The notes beneath the pieces were generated by a model. That model had not been told where the DNA came from and made no database searches. It saw only the letters and a list, made by a program, of their open reading frames with translations. This document shows positions 60,166 through 64,000 of a stretch of DNA of 64,000 bases, piece by piece. The DNA lies in the NCBI GenBank assembly GCA_963801855.1, contig CAWDGK010000004.1, forward strand, positions 124,001-188,000, written 5' to 3'. Source of the DNA: JACDAN01 sp963801855 (GTDB lineage: Bacteria; Actinomycetota; Thermoleophilia; Gaiellales; Gaiellaceae). Each line of letters begins with the position of its first letter. Positions within the stretch are counted from its first letter, which is position 1. Made by a program: the position numbers and the translations under genes.

Positions 60166-62508
60166 ATGGAGCCGCGCGCACTCCTCGAGGCGACGACAGA
60201 GGACCTGTGCGCCGAGGCGCGGTCGCTTCGCCGCGGGACGGTGGTCACGTATTCGCCGAAGGTCTTCGTCCCGCTGACGAAGCTCTGCCGGGACGTCTGC
60301 CACTACTGCACGTTCGCACGGCCGCCGCGCCGGGGCGAGCGCGCATACATGTCGGAGGAGGAGGTGCTCGAGGTCGCGCGCGCCGGGGCGGCGGCAGGCT
60401 GCCGCGAGGCGCTCTTCACGCTCGGCGACAAGCCGGAGCTTCGCTACCGGGCGGCCCGGGAGGAGTTGGCCGAGCTCGGCTGCGCGACGACGATCGAGTA
60501 CCTCGCCAGATGCGCTCGGGTCGTGCTCGAGGAGACAGGCCTTCTCCCGCATCTCAACCCCGGAGTCATGACGCGAGCGGAGCTCGCGATGCTGCGGGAG
60601 GTCTCGGTCTCGATGGGAATCATGCTCGAGACCGCGTCGGACCGGCTTTCCGAGCGGGGCGGCCCGCACTTCGGTTCGCCGGACAAGGTGCCTGCGCTCC
60701 GACTCGAGACGATCGCGCTTGCCGGCGAGCTCGCGATTCCGTTCACGACCGGAATCCTGATCGGGATCGGGGAGACACGGGCCGAGAGGATCGAGGCGCT
60801 CGACGCGATCGCCTCTCTTGCCCGCCGCTACGGCCATGTGCAGGAGGTGATCGTCCAGAACTTCCGGGCCAAGCCGGGGACGAAGATGGTCGACCATCCG
60901 GAACCGTCCCTCGAGGAGCTGCTCTGGACCGCGGCCGCCGCGCGGGTCGTCCTGCCGCCTGACGTCCACGTCCAGTGCCCGCCCAACCTGAGCTACGACG
61001 AGTTCCCGCGGCTGCTCGACGCCGGCATCGACGACTGGGGCGGCGTTTCGCCCGTGACGGTCGACCATGTCAATCCCGAGGCGCCCTGGCCGGAGATCGA
61101 GCGCCTGGAGCACGAGACACGGGCCAAGGGGCTCGAGCTCGCTCCGCGCCTGGCGGTCTACCCCGAGTTCGTCGCCGAGAAGGAGCGGTGGCTGAATGCG
61201 GCGGTCGCGCCCCATGTCCTGCGTGTCGCCGACGGGGAGGGGCGCGCGCGGGAGGAACGGTGGGCCGCCGGGTCGCAGAGGCCGATCCCGTTCGCGCCGC
61301 GTGACGCGCTTCCGATCGACACGCGCGCGGAGCTCGGCGAGGAGGAGATCATCCGGCTGTTCTCCTCACGGGGCGATGAGGCTCACCGCGTCTTCGCGGC
61401 GGCTGACCGGCTCAGGCGCGAGGTGAACGGCGACACGGTCACCTACGTCGTCACGCGGAATGTCAACTACACCAACGTCTGCTACTTCCGCTGCGGCTTC
61501 TGCGCGTTCTCGAAGGGCCGGCTGGCGGCGAATCTCCGCGGAAAGCCGTATCTGGTGCCCGTGGACGAGATCGTGCGCCGGGCTCGCGAGGCATGGGACC
61601 GGGGAGCCGTCGAGATCTGCCTGCAGGGCGGCATCCACCCGGGCTTCACGGGTGAGACGTATCTCGAGATCTGTCGTGCGCTCAAGGCGGAGCTGCCCGA
61701 CCTGCACATCCACGCCTTCTCCGCGCTCGAAGTCTGGCAGGGAGCGGCGACGCTGGGCGTCCCGCTCCAGGACTACCTCGGCGCGTTGCGCGACGTCGGC
61801 CTCGCCTCGCTTCCCGGAACCGCAGCGGAGATCCTCGACGACGAGATCCGCCGGATCATCTGCCCCGACAAGGTGACGACGGCGCAATGGCTGCGCGTGC
61901 ATGACACGGCCCATCGGGTTGGCCTGCGCTCCACGACCACGATCATGTTCGGCCACGTCGACGGCCCGCAGAACTGGGCGCGCCACCTGATCGCGCTGCG
62001 GGATCAGCAGCGGAGCTCCGGCGGTTTCACCGAGTTCGTCCCCCTGCCGTTCGTGCACATGGAGGCGCCGATGTACCTGAGGGGCCAGGCCCGCCCGGGC
62101 CCGACCTTCCGGGAGACGCTGCTCATGCACGCGGTGGCACGGCTCGCGCTGCACCCGTGGATCACGAACGTGCAGGCGTCATGGGTCAAGCTCGGCGTCG
62201 AAGGCGCGCAAGCCGTTCTTCGCGCCGGTGCGAACGACCTGGGCGGGACGCTCATGAACGAGTCGATCTCGCGTGCCGCGGGCGCCGATCACGGCCAGGA
62301 GTTTCCGCCGGAGGCGATGGAGGCGGCGATCCGCGCTGTCGGCCGGACGCCGCGCCAGCGGACGACCCTCTACGGAGAGCCGCCGGAGGAGCGGGTGCGG
62401 GCGTCGTTCGGCGCGCCGCCGCTCTCGGAGCCTGTCAACCCGCCGGTGAGCGAGGCGGGCCTCAAACCGCTGCCGATCCTCGATCGGCCGGGTCTCCTCC
62501 CGGTCTAG
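60166..62508 (+). CDS. fbiC: FO synthase, fused CofG-CofH (FbiC)
   Basis: 780 residues, intact. The N-terminal CofG half (1-380) has the radical SAM cluster TKLCRDVCHYCTFA (CxxxCxxC) and FTTGILIGIGETRAERIEAL. The C-terminal CofH half (from about 400) has NYTNVCYFRCGFCAFSKGRL, the second radical SAM site, then EICLQGGIHPGFTGETYLEI and TTTIMFGHVDGPQNWARHL. The two halves together make FO, the deazaflavin chromophore of coenzyme F420, from tyrosine and 5-amino-6-ribitylaminouracil. Fusion of CofG and CofH is typical of Actinobacteria. It shares its stop CTAG with the convergent cupin. Confidence 0.96.
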   Translation: MEPRALLEATTEDLCAEARSLRRGTVVTYSPKVFVPLTKLCRDVCHYCTFARPPRRGERAYMSEEEVLEVARAGAAAGCREALFTLGDKPELRYRAAREELAELGCATTIEYLARCARVVLEETGLLPHLNPGVMTRAELAMLREVSVSMGIMLETASDRLSERGGPHFGSPDKVPALRLETIALAGELAIPFTTGILIGIGETRAERIEALDAIASLARRYGHVQEVIVQNFRAKPGTKMVDHPEPSLEELLWTAAAARVVLPPDVHVQCPPNLSYDEFPRLLDAGIDDWGGVSPVTVDHVNPEAPWPEIERLEHETRAKGLELAPRLAVYPEFVAEKERWLNAAVAPHVLRVADGEGRAREERWAAGSQRPIPFAPRDALPIDTRAELGEEEIIRLFSSRGDEAHRVFAAADRLRREVNGDTVTYVVTRNVNYTNVCYFRCGFCAFSKGRLAANLRGKPYLVPVDEIVRRAREAWDRGAVEICLQGGIHPGFTGETYLEICRALKAELPDLHIHAFSALEVWQGAATLGVPLQDYLGALRDVGLASLPGTAAEILDDEIRRIICPDKVTTAQWLRVHDTAHRVGLRSTTTIMFGHVDGPQNWARHLIALRDQQRSSGGFTEFVPLPFVHMEAPMYLRGQARPGPTFRETLLMHAVARLALHPWITNVQASWVKLGVEGAQAVLRAGANDLGGTLMNESISRAAGADHGQEFPPEAMEAAIRAVGRTPRQRTTLYGEPPEERVRASFGAPPLSEPVNPPVSEAGLKPLPILDRPGLLPV

Positions 62509-62912
62509 GCGTCAGGCCAGGCGAAGCCTTCCGGTACGCCGCGGCCGTCTCCCGGGCCTGTGTTCGGGGCGCCGATCTTGACGAAGAGCGCGTCCTCCTC
62601 GCCGACCACCCGGAGCGCGCGCGGAGTCTCGGGGGGCACACGGATCGCGGTCCAGGGCTCGAGGTCGACGACCTCGTTGTCGCCGACGAGCGCCTGCGCG
62701 CGGCCGGAGACCAGCACGTAGATCTCCTCCTGCCGAGCGTGGCTGTGGCCGCCCGCCGCAAAGCCCTTGCTGTAGCGCGCGAAGCTCACGCCGCAGTGCT
62801 CGCAGCCGAGGTCGTTGCGCATGAAGCGGATCTCGAACTGCTCCGGATCGTGACCCAGGTTCTCCGCCTGGTCGGGGACGTCCGAGACCTTCACGACCGT
62901 GTACTCACCCAT
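62505..62912 (-). CDS. Cupin-domain protein
   Basis: 135 residues from ATG 62912 behind GGAGAGGAG; a longer ORF to 63188 would cover the leuS leader and is not used. ARYSKGFAAGGHSHARQEEI is cupin motif 1 (metal His, His, Glu) and PWTAIRVPPETPRALRVV motif 2. A Cys pair GCEHCGVSF precedes motif 1. It probably binds a metal and may be a small dioxygenase or isomerase; the ligand is unknown. The stop overlaps that of fbiC in a CTAG palindrome. Confidence 0.82.
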   Translation of the reverse strand: MGEYTVVKVSDVPDQAENLGHDPEQFEIRFMRNDLGCEHCGVSFARYSKGFAAGGHSHARQEEIYVLVSGRAQALVGDNEVVDLEPWTAIRVPPETPRALRVVGEEDALFVKIGAPNTGPGDGRGVPEGFAWPDA

Positions 62913-62954
62913 GCGTCGCTCCTCTCCGGGGTTTCGGATGACCGTACTCGGTGG

Positions 62955-62960
62955 TATTGT
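62955..62960 (+). promoter_or_regulatory. -10 element (TATTGT) before the leuS leader peptide
   Basis: TATTGT ends eight bases before the leader ATG at 62969, the same spacing as other leaderless starts here. A weak -35 (TTTCGG, 62932-62937) is 17 bases upstream. Confidence 0.4.
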
Positions 62961-62968
62961 CAGAGGCA

Positions 62969-62989
62969 ATGAGGCAGCTTCTCGAGTAG
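62969..62989 (+). CDS. Putative leucine-rich leader peptide of leuS
   Basis: A six-residue ORF, MRQLLE then TAG, with two adjacent leucine codons (CTT CTC). It sits 85 bases before leuS and would be leaderless. Together with the downstream structure and terminator it resembles a ribosome-mediated attenuator: slow reading of Leu codons during leucyl-tRNA shortage would favour read-through into leuS. Too short for family evidence; conservation must decide. Confidence 0.45.
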   Translation: MRQLLE

Positions 62990-63031
62990 TCCAGGGAGCC
63001 AACGCGGCAGCGCCGCGACGACTTCCCCATG

Positions 63032-63055
63032 GCCTCTCACAGCGAGAGGCTTTTT
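63032..63055 (+). terminator. Intrinsic terminator/attenuator in the leuS leader
   Basis: A 7-bp stem (63032-63038 with 63044-63050, five-base loop) followed directly by TTTTT (63051-63055), 19 bases before the leuS ATG. A competing upstream hairpin can form between 62991-62998 and 63022-63032. A terminator between a promoter and its gene indicates regulated read-through. Confidence 0.6.
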
Positions 63056-63073
63056 CTGTACCCGGAGACGGTG

Positions 63074-64000
63074 ATGGAGCAGATACGACCCACACGAGAT
63101 CGAAGCGAGGTGGCAGCGCGTCTGGGAGGACGAGCGGGCCTTCTACGTTTCGAATCCGGAGCCCGGCGCGACCGATGACGGTCGCCACTGGTACCAGCTC
63201 GAGATGCTGCCGTACCCGTCAGGAACCCTCCACATGGGCCACGTCCTGAACTACACGATGGGCGACGTCGCCACGCACTTTCGCCGCCGGAACGGGTGGC
63301 GCGTACTGCGCCCGATGGGCTTCGACTCCTTCGGCCTGCCCGCCGAGAACGCAGCGATCCAGGAGGGCGGCCACCCCCGCGAGATCACCGAGCGGAACAT
63401 CGAGGCGATCCGACGCCAGATGCGCCGCCTGGGCTGGGCGATCGACTGGGAGCGCGAGATCTCGGCGCACGAAGTCGACTACTACCGCTGGACGCAGTGG
63501 CTGTTCCTCCGGTTCTTCGAGGCCGGCCTTGCCTACCGCGCGGCCGCGCCCGTGAACTGGTGTCCCAACGACCAGACGGTCGTGGCGCACGAGTACGTCG
63601 TCGACGGGCAGTGCGACCGGTGCGGAACTCCGGTCGAGGCGCGCAACCTCGAGCAGTGGTTCATGAAGGTCACGGCGTACGCGGACGAGTTGCTCGAGTT
63701 CGACCTGCCCGAGGGGGGCCACTGGCCCGAACGGACGAAGACGATCCAGCGCAACTGGATCGGGCGCTCGGAAGGAGCCGAGGTCCTGTTCCGGATCGAG
63801 GAGCTGGACGTCGACGTCCCCGTGTACACGACCCGGCCCGACACCCTGTACGGAGCGACCTTCTTCGTCGTGGCTCCCGAGCATCCGCTCGTCGAGCGGT
63901 TCGAGAGCGAGGAAGTTCGGAGCTATGCGCGGGCCACAGCCGCCCGCAAGGGCGAGGACCGAGCACGCGAGGAGACCAAGACCGGCGTCTTCACGGGCCA
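63074..64000 (+). CDS. leuS: Leucyl-tRNA synthetase, 5' part (one frameshift, runs off the window)
   Basis: From ATG 63074 (GTG 63071 is an alternative). MEQ, then YDPHEIEARWQRVWEDERAF after an extra A at about 63078. EMLPYPSGTLHMGHVLNYTM holds the HIGH-type motif HMGH of class I synthetases. GFDSFGLPAENAAIQEGG, WFMKVTAYADELLEFD and TTRPDTLYGATFFVVAPEHP (start of the editing domain) confirm bacterial LeuRS. It charges tRNA-Leu. About a third of the protein is inside the window; the leader region suggests regulation by leucyl-tRNA supply. Confidence 0.93.

Noticed and set aside
62991..63005. T-box-like sequence in the leuS leader
   Set aside because: Matches the consensus at about 12 of 15 positions, but no specifier loop or pairing with the terminator is visible; a leader-peptide attenuator explains the region better.

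Overview
This is a very GC-rich window with tightly packed genes, ATGA-type overlaps, GTG/TTG starts, many leaderless promoters, a fused FO synthase for coenzyme F420 (fbiC), the NucS mismatch endonuclease and several LLM/F420-type oxidoreductases. Together these point to an actinobacterium. A deep soil lineage such as Thermoleophilia is a guess. There are no tRNA or rRNA genes, no insertion sequences, no CRISPR array and no gene-free stretch longer than about 260 bases.

Many genes, mainly in 0-27 kb and 33-41 kb, are interrupted by single-base frameshifts. Wherever a junction can be resolved it is best explained by one extra base, usually a G or C that lengthens a short run. They look like assembly or read errors, so interrupted genes are annotated across their whole span as one CDS and not as pseudogenes.

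1-7.7 kb: an ornithine cyclodeaminase-like gene followed by a threonine dehydratase-like gene (the pair resembles EutC/EutB of hydroxyectoine use). On the minus strand lie a class V aminotransferase and a complete branched-chain-amino-acid type ABC importer (livK, livH, livM, livG, livF) with a terminator just after livK. 7.9-23.8 kb: a long plus-strand array, mostly translationally coupled: LLM oxidoreductase, M20 hydrolase, FAH-family hydrolase, M24 peptidase, HMGL-like synthase, RidA, FAD oxidoreductase, TIM-barrel isomerase, ketopantoate-reductase-like enzyme, a second Liv importer, a second reductase paralogue and a second M24 enzyme. It reads as an uptake-plus-catabolism locus for an unidentified nitrogenous or acyl compound and is the best candidate here for an undescribed pathway. 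XdhC follows on the other strand.

24.8-45 kb: housekeeping and surface genes: NlpC/P60 peptidase, LtrA, an AraC regulator, secreted proteins (one with HExxH, one with a polylysine-glycine tail), an O-antigen-ligase-like protein, M15 and L,D-transpeptidase cell-wall enzymes, a flippase-like membrane protein, YugP-type protease, NucS, an intradiol-dioxygenase-like secreted protein, a CarH-type B12 photoreceptor-like regulator, a membrane channel-like protein, MarR, an ATP-grasp-like protein, a hydrolase, an orphan peptide-binding protein with a LysR regulator, and a diguanylate cyclase.

45-64 kb: an NrtR-like Nudix regulator divergent from a BMP-type nucleoside-binding lipoprotein, a MoaD-like/BNR pair, a PNPOx-like protein, HMG-CoA lyase, a class III cyclase, a thioredoxin-fold DUF255 protein, a sulfatase, a third Liv importer, fbiC, a cupin, and the 5' part of leuS. 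leuS is preceded by what looks like a Leu-codon leader peptide and an intrinsic terminator. Several divergent gene pairs share overlapping -10 elements with both genes starting at or near +1.
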